Assembly: GCA_020048335.1 (NCBI GenBank)
Contig: JAIFMS010000016.1
Span: 1 to 33,680, forward strand
Reading direction: 5' to 3'
Source: Methylococcaceae bacterium
GTDB lineage: Bacteria; Pseudomonadota; Gammaproteobacteria; Methylococcales; Methylomonadaceae
Length of the DNA stretch: 33,680 nt
In this document: positions 1 through 8,987 of the stretch, piece after piece
How positions within the stretch are numbered: the stretch's first letter is position 1
How the letters are laid out: each line of letters starts with the position of its first letter
Made by a program: the position numbers and the translations under genes
Notes under the pieces: generated by a model
Database searches by the model: none
Told to the model about the DNA's origin: nothing
Seen by the model: the letters and a program-made list of their open reading frames with translations, nothing else

Positions 1-920
1 ACCAGCACATTAGGCAAATACTGTTCGGTAAGAATTAAACGTTTTGCCGCTTGGTCGCTATTATCTAATGAGCGGGTTGGCATTAAATAATCACCAATGG
101 TGTTAATCAGGCTCTTTTTGATTTCCGCTAAAAAGGTGACTACATCATCAATACTTTGATAATCCTCATTTAATTGATTAAACAAAGGGTCTATCGCTCG
201 ATGAATGGTCTCGCTGTCAAGCAGCTTAATCTGCTCGACCATATCACGTCGCCATTGCGGCAATTCCAGCAACATTTCACTTAAAAACTCCTCCAATGTT
301 TCAACGTGTTGATGAAAAACTTCCCGCTCTTCTGCCGATAACAAGGCAAAATCATCTTCATCTAATAACTTTTCGTCTCGAATTGGCAAAAAAGTAATGT
401 TATCCCCTTCTTTATATAAGGCAACATTCAATAAACGGGCTTTTTTGTCAACCGTATCAACCGCTGTATGATAAAGTTGATTAAAGCGGCGTTCGATTGC
501 GCCTTTGCGTTGTTGATAAGTCGGACTTTCAAAAGTGGCAGGAAACGTTGCCAATAAATTATCAATTAATTTTTCAATCGCTTTGCTAAAAACCGCGCCT
601 TGTCCTGCGGGAAGCTCAATGACCACAGGTTCACGGGAATTATCAAAATTATCACCATAGGCATAAGCAGAAGGTGCAGGCTGTTTTTGGGCATGAGAAG
701 CAAGCGTTTGGGTAATCATAGATAACTTGCCACTGCCTGATTCGCCCATCACAAAAATATTATAGCCAGGCTTTTTCATGGCAATCCCAAACTCTAGCGC
801 AGCTTGCGCACGAGATTGTCCTAAAATAGCAACAGGCGTGGTACGCACCGCTTGACAATCTATGGTATCTAAACTGATTTTTAGTTTAAGTGCCGCGCAG
901 GAAAGTTTTGTAAATGACAT
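1..920 (-). CDS. Lon-like AAA+ protease, N-terminal part (partial)
   Basis: An open frame starts at the ATG whose complement is 918-920 and runs off the left edge, so about 306 codons are visible and the C-terminal part is missing. The N-terminus (PVAILGQSRAQAALEFGIAM, then KKPGYNIFVMGESGSGK) matches the AAA_32-type ATPases of the Lon protease superfamily. The P-loop GESGSGK is at residues 59-65 and is followed by L rather than S/T, which is tolerated in this family. The rest is a helical, charged region like the insert between the P-loop and the protease part of these proteins. Known members join an ATPase to a C-terminal Ser-Lys Lon protease domain and degrade proteins in the cytoplasm; that domain would lie outside the window and is inferred. 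The gene is divergent from pilB across a 233-bp gap. Confidence 0.8.
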   Translation of the reverse strand, partial: MSFTKLSCAALKLKISLDTIDCQAVRTTPVAILGQSRAQAALEFGIAMKKPGYNIFVMGESGSGKLSMITQTLASHAQKQPAPSAYAYGDNFDNSREPVVIELPAGQGAVFSKAIEKLIDNLLATFPATFESPTYQQRKGAIERRFNQLYHTAVDTVDKKARLLNVALYKEGDNITFLPIRDEKLLDEDDFALLSAEEREVFHQHVETLEEFLSEMLLELPQWRRDMVEQIKLLDSETIHRAIDPLFNQLNEDYQSIDDVVTFLAEIKKSLINTIGDYLMPTRSLDNSDQAAKRLILTEQYLPNVL

Positions 921-1153
921 AATTTCAGACTAAAAGCGATAAAAAAGTGCCATTCTAGCATTATTTATCTTGAACAATTTTTGTAGCTTTTTAACAACGT
1001 ACTCTTTTTATAAAATCGCGGTTGCTTTTCACGCTACAGAATTTGTGTTTTTACGCTATGATAAGCAAAGTTACTATAGAAACATTGGCAGGAGAAAAGA
1101 ATAAAATCCTTACATCTTCTATAGTTGGCATCAATTTTGTGAGAAGCGTATAA
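921..1153. promoter_or_regulatory. Divergent intergenic region, Lon-like gene / pilB
   Basis: This 233-bp AT-rich gap must hold promoters for both divergent genes. A TATGAT hexamer at 1057-1062 is a possible -10 for pilB, but no good -35 lies at the proper distance. GAGAAG at 1141-1146, 7 nt before the pilB ATG, is a plausible ribosome binding site. No RNA gene or pilin gene is visible here. Confidence 0.35.
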
Positions 1154-2878
1154 ATGGCAACACTCCCTGTAAAAACTGAATTACCGTTAAGCGGTTTAGT
1201 CAAATGTTTGGTAAATGATGGTTTTTTAACTGAACCCGTTGCCAGAAAACATATTCAAGATGCACTGAAAGATAAAATTCCACTGGTCAGTTATTTGGTT
1301 GCCAAAAAGGTGGTGGACAGTCAAACCATTGCCTCTCATGCCTCACTTGAATTTGGCTTGCCCTTGTTGGATTTAAATTCAGTGGATTTATCGTTGATTC
1401 CAATAACGCTAGTCAGCGAAAAATTAATTGAATACCATCATGTGTTACCGCTGTTTAAGCGAGGCAACAAACTGTTTATTGCGGTATCAGACCCTGCAAA
1501 TTCAGGGGCATTAGCGGAAATAAAATTTAATTCGCGCATGAATACCGAAGCGATTTTAGTCGAGGAGGACAAGCTTGCCAAAGCGATTGAAAAAGCGTTG
1601 GAAGCGGCGGACACCACTATGTCAGACCTTGATGATGACTTGGTTAATTTAGAAGTTTCTGATGAAGATGGGGGCGATGATCAAGCCATTAGTGCAACGT
1701 CCGATGCCGATGAAGCACCCATTGTTAAATATATCAACAAGGTGTTATTAGATGCAATTAAAAAAGGGGTGTCAGATTTACACTTTGAACCCTATGAAAA
1801 AATCTTTCGGATTCGCTTTCGGGGGGATGGGATGCTGTATGAATATGCCAGACCGCCGCAAGCGTTGTCAGGGCGGATGGTTTCACGTCTAAAAGTGATG
1901 TCTCGGTTAGATATTGCTGAACGGCGCGTACCGCAAGATGGACGGATAAAATTAAAAATTTCCAAAACCAAGGCGATTGATTTTCGGGTCAACAGTTGTC
2001 CGACGCTGTTTGGTGAAAAAGTGGTGATGCGGATTCTTGACCCATCCAGTGCGCAGGTGGGCATTGAAAAGCTAGGATTTGAACCTGCCCAACAAAAACT
2101 GTTTGAAGAGGCGATTGAAAGACCTTATGGGATGGTGTTAGTGACAGGCCCAACAGGAAGCGGAAAAACAGTTTCGCTCTACACGGGGTTAAATATTATC
2201 AATACCATTGACCGGAATATTTCCACGGCTGAAGACCCCGTAGAGATTACCGTAGAAGGGATTAATCAGGTCAACGTTAATCCAAAAGCAGGCTTGACTT
2301 TTGCCTCTGCCTTAAAAGCGTTCTTACGGCAAGACCCTGATGTAATTATGATTGGGGAGATTCGGGATTTAGAAACTGCCAGTATTGCGGTGAAAGCCGC
2401 GCAAACCGGTCACATGGTGTTATCCACTCTACATACCAACGATGCGCCACAAACCATTAACCGCTTGATGCAGATGGGCATTGAGCCTTTTAATATTGTG
2501 TCTGCGGTCAATTTAGTGATGGCGCAGCGACTGACACGCCGGCTGTGTCCACATTGCAAAGTAAAAGCCAATTTTCCTGAAGCGTATTTACTTAAATACG
2601 GTTTTACCGCAGAAGAAATCCCTAATTTAGTGATTTATGAACCAGGGCCAGGCGGATGCGAGCAGTGTACTTTAGGCTATAAAGGACGGGTTGGGGTTTA
2701 TCAAGTAATGCCCATGACAGATGGCATTCGGGCTTTAATTCTTAGAGGTGGCAATGCAATGGAATTGGCCGCGGTGGCAAAACAAGAAGGGGTAAATGAT
2801 TTACGCACGTCGGGGATGCTAAAAGTAAGACAAGGCATTACCACTATTGCAGAAGTTGATCGGGTGACAGAGGAATAG
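1154..2878 (+). CDS. pilB: Type IV pilus assembly ATPase PilB
   Basis: The 574-residue protein is the cytoplasmic motor that drives pilus extension by hydrolysing ATP against the PilC platform. Length and order match PilB: an N-terminal MshEN/GspE-N domain (about 20-165), an acidic linker (about 170-205), then the secretion ATPase core. Walker A GPTGSGKT is at 332-339, the Walker B region VIMIGEIRD at 397-405, and a tetracysteine zinc site at C465, C468, C502 and C505 (CPHC...CEQC). The zinc site and the pilC/pilD neighbours separate it from the retraction ATPase PilT. ATG 1154 has a weak GAGAAG site upstream. pilC follows after 2 nt, so the two are surely co-transcribed. No pilA lies in the upstream gap. 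Confidence 0.97.
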   Translation: MATLPVKTELPLSGLVKCLVNDGFLTEPVARKHIQDALKDKIPLVSYLVAKKVVDSQTIASHASLEFGLPLLDLNSVDLSLIPITLVSEKLIEYHHVLPLFKRGNKLFIAVSDPANSGALAEIKFNSRMNTEAILVEEDKLAKAIEKALEAADTTMSDLDDDLVNLEVSDEDGGDDQAISATSDADEAPIVKYINKVLLDAIKKGVSDLHFEPYEKIFRIRFRGDGMLYEYARPPQALSGRMVSRLKVMSRLDIAERRVPQDGRIKLKISKTKAIDFRVNSCPTLFGEKVVMRILDPSSAQVGIEKLGFEPAQQKLFEEAIERPYGMVLVTGPTGSGKTVSLYTGLNIINTIDRNISTAEDPVEITVEGINQVNVNPKAGLTFASALKAFLRQDPDVIMIGEIRDLETASIAVKAAQTGHMVLSTLHTNDAPQTINRLMQMGIEPFNIVSAVNLVMAQRLTRRLCPHCKVKANFPEAYLLKYGFTAEEIPNLVIYEPGPGGCEQCTLGYKGRVGVYQVMPMTDGIRALILRGGNAMELAAVAKQEGVNDLRTSGMLKVRQGITTIAEVDRVTEE

Positions 2879-2880
2879 CT

Positions 2881-4104
2881 ATGGCAACAGCAGAGAAAAA
2901 TGAAATTATTGACTTTATCTGGGAAGGTAAAGATAAAAAAAGTGAAACCACCAAGGGCGAAATTAGCGCGCCCACTGAAGCCTCCGCTCGCGCTCAATTG
3001 CGGACGATGGGGGTTCGGGTTCTAAAAATTAAACCAAAACCCAAACCGTTGTTTGGTAAGAGCGGACAAAAAATAGAAACCAAAGATATTTCTATTTTTG
3101 CTAGGCAATTGGCGACCATGTTGGAGGCGGGTGTGCCATTAGTACAGGCTTTTGATATTGTGGGTAAAGGTCACGATAACGCCAGCATGGGTGACATGAT
3201 TATGGCAATTAAAGCCGATATTGAAGGCGGGGATACCTTGGCAGAGGCTCTCGGCAAGCGTCCTCTGTACTTTAATGATTTATTTTGCAACTTGGTCGGC
3301 GCGGGTGAACAGGCAGGGGTTTTAGAGACCATGCTAGGTAAAGTAGCAACCTACCAAGAAAAATCTGAGTCTATGAGGGCAAAAGTTAAAAAAGCCTTAA
3401 CCTATCCAATTGCCGTGTTAGTGGTCTGTTTTATCGTTTCGGCAATCTTGTTAATTTTCGTTGTCCCTGTATTTGCTGATTTATTCCATGGTTTTGGCGC
3501 GGAACTGCCAGCGTTTACCCAAATGGTGGTCAATATGTCGGAATGGGCGCAATCAAATTGGTGGATGGTGGTTGGGGCGATTGTTGGATTTTTCAAAACT
3601 TGGGGGTTTTTCTATCCGCGTTCAGAAGAAATGCGCAAGGGGGTAGACCGAATGATGTTGAAAATTCCCATTGTGGGAACGATTATTTTTAAATCCGCAA
3701 TTGCCCGTTTTGCCCGTACCTTAGCAACCATGTCAACGGCTGGCGTTCCGCTGGTAGAAGCGTTAGATTCTGTCGCGGGCGCGTGTGGTAATATCGTGTT
3801 TTATGAAGCGGTTAAACAAATGCAGGTGGATATTTCCGCTGGACAACGGCTGCAATTTTCGATGGAGCAATCAAGCTTGTTTCCGAACATGGTGATTCAA
3901 ATGGTCGCTATCGGTGAAGAATCGGGGGCGATAGAAAAAATGCTGGAAAAAGTCGCCGATTTTTATGAAGAAGAAGTCGATAACTTGGTGGACAATTTAA
4001 GCAGTTTAATGGAACCACTGATTATGGTGGTGTTGGGAACTATCGTCGGTGGCTTAGTGGTCGCGATGTATTTACCCATCTTCAAAATGGGTGAAGCTGT
4101 TTAA
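2881..4104 (+). CDS. pilC: Type IV pilus inner-membrane platform protein PilC
   Basis: A 407-residue polytopic inner-membrane protein of the GspF/PilC family, which couples PilB rotation to pilin insertion into the growing pilus. Two homologous GspF domains are visible (about 70-195 and 275-400), each opening with a related stretch (ISIFARQLATMLEAGVPLV and IARFARTLATMSTAGVPLV). Hydrophobic segments lie near 172-197, 226-245 and 378-400. The size is typical (about 400). The start lies 2 nt after the pilB stop, with a GAGGA ribosome site inside the pilB 3' end. pilD follows after 36 nt. Confidence 0.97.
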   Translation: MATAEKNEIIDFIWEGKDKKSETTKGEISAPTEASARAQLRTMGVRVLKIKPKPKPLFGKSGQKIETKDISIFARQLATMLEAGVPLVQAFDIVGKGHDNASMGDMIMAIKADIEGGDTLAEALGKRPLYFNDLFCNLVGAGEQAGVLETMLGKVATYQEKSESMRAKVKKALTYPIAVLVVCFIVSAILLIFVVPVFADLFHGFGAELPAFTQMVVNMSEWAQSNWWMVVGAIVGFFKTWGFFYPRSEEMRKGVDRMMLKIPIVGTIIFKSAIARFARTLATMSTAGVPLVEALDSVAGACGNIVFYEAVKQMQVDISAGQRLQFSMEQSSLFPNMVIQMVAIGEESGAIEKMLEKVADFYEEEVDNLVDNLSSLMEPLIMVVLGTIVGGLVVAMYLPIFKMGEAV

Positions 4105-4140
4105 ACGGCAAACTTTTGTGTTCTTTATTTAAAAAATACC

Positions 4141-4998
4141 ATGCCTCCTTTTCTTTCCCCGTTTGAGTTAATTGCGTTTACCACCGTCCTTGGTTTAGTG
4201 GTGGGTAGCTTTTTAAATGTCGTGATTTACCGCTTACCGATTATGATGGAACGGCAATGGCGAGAAGAATGCCACGACTTTTTAGAATTAGACCCGCCAG
4301 AATCAAGTGAGGTGTTTAATTTAGTGTTTCCCATGTCGCGCTGCCCGCATTGTCAAGCCGCGATTGCGCCGCATCAAAACATTCCTGTTATCAGTTATAT
4401 TTTTTTACAAGGCAAATGCGCACAATGCCGGCAAGCTATTTCAATGCGCTATCCGTTAATTGAAGCTTTTACGGGGTTGTGTTCTGCCTTAACAGCCTTT
4501 CATTTTGGTTACAGCATTGAATTACTCTGGGCATTATTATTAACTTGGGGCTTAATTGCCCTAAGCTTTATTGACATTGATAAACAACTGTTACCCGACA
4601 GCATTACGTTGCCTTTTTTATGGCTGGGATTGTTACTGAGTTTATTTAACATTTTTATCGACAGCCATACCAGTATTATTGGTGCAGTGGCTGGTTATTT
4701 AAGTTTATGGACAGTGTATCAACTGTTCAAATTAGCCACTGGCAAAGAAGGGATGGGCTATGGTGATTTTAAATTACTTGCCTTATTTGGCGCGTGGTTG
4801 GGTTGGCAAAGCTTGCCACTGATTATCTTGCTCTCCTCGGTAGTCGGTGCCGTCATTGGTATTGGCATGGTGGTCTGCTTAGGAAAAGACCGCACTATCC
4901 CGATTCCATTTGGCCCGTATCTGGCGGGTGCAGGATGGTTATCACTGCTATGGGGCGATGAAATGATTCAGATGTATTTTCAACTTATTGGTAGTTAA
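4141..4998 (+). CDS. pilD: Prepilin peptidase / N-methyltransferase PilD
   Basis: A 285-residue inner-membrane aspartyl protease that cleaves the leader of type IV prepilins and methylates the new N-terminus. The zinc-binding cysteines C68, C71, C93 and C96 (CPHC...CAQC) lie in the cytoplasmic loop. The catalytic aspartates are in FIDIDKQLLPD (D145/D147 region) and GYGDF (D209). Multiple hydrophobic segments and the N-terminal VGSFLNVVIYRLP signature are typical. The gene lies 36 nt after pilC with no clear Shine-Dalgarno, and coaE begins 4 nt after its stop, the usual pilBCD-coaE order. Confidence 0.97.
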   Translation: MPPFLSPFELIAFTTVLGLVVGSFLNVVIYRLPIMMERQWREECHDFLELDPPESSEVFNLVFPMSRCPHCQAAIAPHQNIPVISYIFLQGKCAQCRQAISMRYPLIEAFTGLCSALTAFHFGYSIELLWALLLTWGLIALSFIDIDKQLLPDSITLPFLWLGLLLSLFNIFIDSHTSIIGAVAGYLSLWTVYQLFKLATGKEGMGYGDFKLLALFGAWLGWQSLPLIILLSSVVGAVIGIGMVVCLGKDRTIPIPFGPYLAGAGWLSLLWGDEMIQMYFQLIGS

Positions 4999-5002
4999 GC
5001 TC

Positions 5003-5599
5003 ATGCTAAAAGTCGGTTTAACAGGTGGGATTGGCAGTGGCAAAACCACTGTGGCAGAGATTTTTGTAAGCTACGGTGTCCCTGTGCTTGATGCGGATAC
5101 GCTAGCCCATCAATTAACAACAACAGGGCAACCTGCGGTTAAAAAAATTGCCTGTTGCTTAGGTGATGGCGTTTTGCAAGCGGACGGCTCGTTAAACCGT
5201 CGCAAAGTGCGGGAATTGATTTTTGCAAACCCTGAAAAAAAACAGCAGCTTGAGGCGATTTTGCACCCCTTAGTGTATGACAAAATGCAAAAACAGCTTG
5301 CGCAACTCAATGCCCCGTATTGCATTTTAAGCATTCCTCTATTAATTGAAACACACAAAATTGATTTTGTAGACCGCATTTTAGTGGTGGACTGTCCTGA
5401 ATTCATGCAATTAGCGCGTGTCCAACAACGCAGCCAATTAACACAGGCACAAGCCACAGCCATGATGGCAAGCCAAGTTTCCAGAGCGCGGCGGCTTGAA
5501 ATTGCCCATGATATCCTTGATAATTCAAAACAAACAGCATCGCTTTTAGAGCCAATTGCTAAACTGCACACTTTCTATCTTCAATTAAGTTCAACTTAG
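5003..5599 (+). CDS. coaE: Dephospho-CoA kinase
   Basis: CoaE phosphorylates dephospho-CoA in the last step of coenzyme A synthesis in the cytoplasm. From ATG 5003 the protein has 198 residues and begins MLKVGLTGGIGSGKTT, with Walker A at residues 8-15. Further family marks are VLDADTLAH and a C-terminal DILDNS stretch. A TTG at 4988 in the same frame would overlap pilD; ATG 5003, directly before the family's conserved N-terminus, is preferred. It sits 4 nt after pilD and 13 nt before zapD, so it is probably translated from the same message. Confidence 0.95.
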   Translation: MLKVGLTGGIGSGKTTVAEIFVSYGVPVLDADTLAHQLTTTGQPAVKKIACCLGDGVLQADGSLNRRKVRELIFANPEKKQQLEAILHPLVYDKMQKQLAQLNAPYCILSIPLLIETHKIDFVDRILVVDCPEFMQLARVQQRSQLTQAQATAMMASQVSRARRLEIAHDILDNSKQTASLLEPIAKLHTFYLQLSST

Positions 5600-5612
5600 G
5601 ACACAACCACTT

Positions 5613-6389
5613 GTGAACACTCTAACTACCTACGAATTTCCGCTGAATGAGCGAATGCGGGTCTTTATGCGCTTAGAGCATCTTTTCATTCAACTCAATC
5701 ACTTTTTAGCAGGGACTAGCATTTGCGATAAACGCGCTGCTATGGCGGTATTAATTGACGTTTTGTCAATTTTTAGTCGCAATAATTTAAAATCGGAGTT
5801 ATTACTTGAAATCGAACGGCTTTCTCGTATTTTAACAACCCCAGAACATCCGTTGAGCTTTACTGAAACGGAACAGGAAAAGATTATTGCCGATTTAGAC
5901 GGTACCAAAAAAAACTTGTACGCTAGCAACGGCAAAATTGGGGCAAAATTAATGGCAAGCAATTTATTTCAAAGTGTTTCTCAACGTAGCGCGATTCCGG
6001 GTGGCAGCTGCACATTTGATTTACCTGCGTTTCATTATTGGTTAAGTCAAGATGAGGTGGTTCAGCAAAAGGAATTAGCCGATTGGACGAAGCCTTTTTT
6101 AGAAATTCACAATGCGATTGAATTGGTATTAAATTTAATTCGCCAAAGCGGAGCTGTCACACAAGAAACAGCAAAGGGAGGTTTTTTTCAATCGACCTTA
6201 CCTTTAGATAACAACGACTCTTCCCAATTACTGCGTGTACAAGTGCCGCAAGCCACCCCTTGTTATGCTGAAATTAGCGGTGGACGGCATCGTTTTACGG
6301 TACGCTTTATGCAGCCTGCCATAGAAAGTGAACGTTCCACACAAACCAGTAAAAATATTGACTTTAACCTAACGTGTTGCCAACTCTAA
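5613..6389 (+). CDS. zapD: Cell division protein ZapD
   Basis: ZapD (DUF1342) is a cytoplasmic protein that cross-links FtsZ filaments and stabilises the Z-ring. The 258-residue sequence has the family opening ([20 protein letters not shown]) and the typical length of about 250, with an alpha-helical N-terminal part and a beta-rich C-terminal part. It starts with GTG at 5613 and its TAA overlaps the yacG ATG by one base. The coaE-zapD-yacG order is conserved in gammaproteobacteria and supports the call. Confidence 0.94.
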   Translation: MNTLTTYEFPLNERMRVFMRLEHLFIQLNHFLAGTSICDKRAAMAVLIDVLSIFSRNNLKSELLLEIERLSRILTTPEHPLSFTETEQEKIIADLDGTKKNLYASNGKIGAKLMASNLFQSVSQRSAIPGGSCTFDLPAFHYWLSQDEVVQQKELADWTKPFLEIHNAIELVLNLIRQSGAVTQETAKGGFFQSTLPLDNNDSSQLLRVQVPQATPCYAEISGGRHRFTVRFMQPAIESERSTQTSKNIDFNLTCCQL

Positions 6390-6583
6390 TGACAGCTTCC
6401 AGCCAGCCTCGGTTTGTGTACTGCCCGACTTGTCAAAAGGCGGTTCCCTGGATTACTGAGCAGATTTTTAGACCTTTTTGCAGTGAACGGTGTCGTTTGA
6501 TTGACTTAGGGGAATGGGTTGCAGGTGAAAAAATGATTAGCGAACCAGTGACACAAAATGACAGTGTTGAATTATGGCAATAA
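6389..6583 (+). CDS. yacG: DNA gyrase inhibitor YacG (zinc finger)
   Basis: A 64-residue zinc protein that binds GyrB and inhibits gyrase activity in E. coli. The four zinc cysteines are visible in CPTC near the N-terminus and FCSERC further on, followed by the family mark RLIDLGEW. The start ATG (6389-6391) overlaps the zapD stop as TAATG, implying translational coupling. An in-frame GTG 15 nt upstream would add five residues unlike the family. The length is normal (60-70). Confidence 0.95.
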   Translation: MTASSQPRFVYCPTCQKAVPWITEQIFRPFCSERCRLIDLGEWVAGEKMISEPVTQNDSVELWQ

Positions 6584-6656
6584 GTGGTTAAGAAACAGTA
6601 CAGACTCTTTATGGTACAAACGCCATTCCTTTTTTCACCTTTTAAGGAAACTGCAC

Positions 6657-7529
6657 ATGAATCATTCTTTACGCAATACGCTATTGGCTGTGGTGGCAAC
6701 AACAGGCGTTGCGGCGGGCGTTGGCTATTTTTATTTCCAAAAAAATGATACGCCAGCCTCCACCGCGCTCTTAGATGCAACATCTCAGTCCATCACAACA
6801 GAAACACTTGCGCCCCCTTTGCCCAGTGCCGCTGAAAGTTTAACGGCTTTATTTGGCATTAAAGCTATCACAAACCAAGTGGCTAACACTCCTTCCCAAT
6901 TAAGTAGTATCTGGTTTAGCCAGCCTTTTACCCAAGCAACTCGCCGATTTCAGGTTGTGTTTATTAAAACTCAAAGCCTTGACCCCGAAAGTGGCACAGT
7001 ATTAGAAAGTCATGCCGATGCTGCCACGATTAGTGCGGTGGTTTACCAATTAGAAAACAATCATTGGCAACTTTTTTCCAAACAAATTAATTTTGGCAGT
7101 TTTGGCAGTTGGGGCGATGTGCCAAAAATTGACCATACCCAAACCTTACAATTATCCGCTGACCAGTTGGTTTTTCTGATTGATAGTGGCTTTACGGGTC
7201 AAGGTTATACCGAAGAAGGCAAAGGGTTATTTAGCTTTAACTTGCAAACAAAACTCTGGAAAGAGTTAGGCTTTATCAGTACAGGTGGGGATAATTCAGG
7301 TGTTTGTGACGAAACCATTTCTTTAACGCCCGATGCGATGTCATTACCGTGCTGGCAATTTAGCGGTGAAATTACCCTTGCAGGCAAAACAGACAATTCA
7401 AATTACCCCAATTTATTGGTCACTGTAAAAGGCACGACAAATGATGACAATAACAAAATCATTCCTGCGATAAACCGTTTGTATGTGTTTAAGGGCGACC
7501 ATTATGTAGAAAATGGGCTGTCTGAGTAA
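6657..7529 (+). CDS. Membrane-anchored protein of unknown function
   Basis: I do not recognise this 290-residue protein. It starts MNHSLRNTLLAVVATTG, with one hydrophobic segment at about 7-27 followed by a low-complexity Ser/Thr/Ala/Pro linker. This suggests an uncleaved signal anchor with the rest in the periplasm. The remaining part is beta-rich with repeated aromatic/Gly motifs (NFGSFGSWGDVP, DSGFTGQGYTEEGKGLF). Two cysteines about 13 residues apart (GVCDET and PCWQF) could form a disulfide. ATG 6657 is chosen because AAGGAA lies just upstream at 6644-6649 and the hydrophobic segment starts there; an earlier in-frame ATG at 6558 falls inside yacG. It lies 73 nt after yacG and may be read with it. 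Confidence 0.75.
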   Translation: MNHSLRNTLLAVVATTGVAAGVGYFYFQKNDTPASTALLDATSQSITTETLAPPLPSAAESLTALFGIKAITNQVANTPSQLSSIWFSQPFTQATRRFQVVFIKTQSLDPESGTVLESHADAATISAVVYQLENNHWQLFSKQINFGSFGSWGDVPKIDHTQTLQLSADQLVFLIDSGFTGQGYTEEGKGLFSFNLQTKLWKELGFISTGGDNSGVCDETISLTPDAMSLPCWQFSGEITLAGKTDNSNYPNLLVTVKGTTNDDNNKIIPAINRLYVFKGDHYVENGLSE

Positions 7530-7669
7530 GTCTAAAGTTTTGTCACAGACTCTATAAACCCTGCGAAGGCTAGAAATTGGTTTATAATCAGTTGCTAATA
7601 TTACGTCTATCTGTGTTACAGTCTAGGTAAAATAAAAAAAGCAAGTCAATTAACAATGTGGAGAATTTT

Positions 7670-8940
7670 ATGTCAAACAAACATCATACCCTTTTGATTG
7701 TGGGCGGCGGCGCGGCGGGGGTGTCTGTTGCCAATACAATGCGTAGACAAGATGCCAATATAGATATTGCTATTGTTGAGCCTTCTGAAAAGCATTATTA
7801 CCAACCTGGCTTTACCATCATCGGTGGTGGCGCTTACACCATGAAACAAACAATGCGCAATGAAGCCGATTTAATTTCTGATAGCATTGTGTGGATAAAA
7901 GAGTATGTTCAAACTTTTCAACCTGAGCAAAATACCGTTACTTTGCGTTCAGGTGAAACAGTCAGTTATGATTATCTGGTGGTTTGCCCAGGATTGCAAT
8001 TGGATTGGGATAAAATTAAAGGTTTAAAAGAAACCTTAGGAAAAAATAACGTTTGCAGCAATTATTCGCCTGAAACAGTTGAATATACTTGGGAATGTAT
8101 TAAATCCATCGAATCAGGTAATGCTCTGTTTACTCAGCCACCGATGCCAATTAAATGTGCGGGCGCTCCCCAAAAAATCATGTATTTAGCGGCGGATAGA
8201 TTTCGTAAAAAAGGAATTTTAGACAAATTCACGATTGAGTTTTGCAATGCAGGACCTGGACTATTTGGGATTCCTTTTTTTGCCAAAGCCTTGTCAAAAG
8301 TGGTGGCAGATTATGGTATCAAAACCTGTTTTGGACATAATTTAGTGGCGATTGACGGTGAAACAAAAACCGCCACGTTTGAAACAACCGATGCAGATGG
8401 TAAAAAACAACAGGTTAATAAACCCTTTGACATGATTCATGTCACGCCACCGCAAAGTGCGCCTGACTTTATTAAACAAAGCCCGCTTGCCAATGCCGCA
8501 GGCTGGGTTGAAGTCCATGATAAAACCTTGCAACACGTTAAATATCCTAATATTTTTGGTCTAGGTGATGCCACGTCCACGCCTAATGCTAAAACGGCGG
8601 CGGCGGTGCGTAAACAAGTGCCTGTCGTAAACAAGTGCCTGTAGTGATAGATAATATTACCCATTTAATGCGTAGCCAAGCCGTAGTAGACGCTTATAAC
8701 GGGTATGGTTCTTGTCCCTTGACCACTTCACTGAGTACGGTGATGTTGGCTGAGTTTTCTTACGGTGGTAAAGTGACCCCATCCTTTCCTTTACTCGACC
8801 CACGCGCCAATCGCTGGATTTGGTGGGTCGGTAAAATCATGGGATTTCCGTGGATGTATTGGAGTTTGATGCTAAAAGGCTATCGCTTTGATATTCCTAG
8901 TCTTGAGTCGTATGCTAAACGTTTTATGGATAAAGAATAA
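7670..8940 (+). pseudogene. sqr: Sulfide:quinone oxidoreductase, frameshifted by a 17-bp tandem duplication
   Basis: This is a type II sulfide:quinone oxidoreductase (flavoprotein that oxidises sulfide and passes electrons to quinone at the inner membrane) in two reading frames. Part one starts at ATG 7670 (ribosome site TGGAGA at 7659-7664). It has the FAD-binding LLIVGGGAAGVSVAN and the first redox cysteine in IKCAGAPQKI (C163), and stops at 8642-8644. Part two is open to 8940 and has the second redox cysteine in GYGSCPLTT and the hydrophobic C-terminal membrane-binding part. The break is a perfect 17-bp direct repeat at 8609-8625/8626-8642. Removing one copy gives AAAVRKQVPVVIDNI and a continuous protein of about 417 residues, the normal family length. 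As read, the product lacks the second cysteine and the membrane anchor, so it should be inactive. An assembly error or phase-variable tract is the alternative. Confidence 0.93.
8609..8642. repeat. 17-bp perfect tandem duplication inside sqr
   Basis: CGTAAACAAGTGCCTGT occurs at 8609-8625 and again, immediately and exactly, at 8626-8642. Seventeen is not a multiple of three, so the second copy shifts the frame and brings in a TAG at 8642-8644. The lack of divergence between copies points to a very recent event or an assembly artefact. Confidence 0.98.
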
Positions 8941-8958
8941 AGTTTAAATTCCCTTGCC

Positions 8959-8987
8959 CCCTCCTTTTGTCAAGGAGGGTTTTTTTA
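8959..8987 (+). terminator. Intrinsic terminator after sqr
   Basis: CCCTCCTT (8959-8966) and AAGGAGGG (8972-8979) form an 8-bp GC-rich stem with a 5-nt loop, followed directly by eight T (8980-8987). It ends transcription of sqr and touches the stop codon of the convergent metal ATPase gene. No T-run follows it on the minus strand, so it acts one way. Confidence 0.93.

Noticed and set aside
5110-5571. Minus-strand frame of 153 codons within coaE
   Set aside because: It is antisense to a clear CoaE; it has a serine/cysteine-rich composition typical of shadow frames and no family match.
6433-6783. Minus-strand frame of 116 codons across yacG and the next gene
   Set aside because: Opposite to two supported plus-strand genes and unlike any known protein.
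8635-8940. Separate small gene (101 residues) after SQR
   Set aside because: Its sequence is the C-terminal part of SQR, and it joins the first part in frame when one 17-bp copy is removed; its GTG start lies within the duplication.
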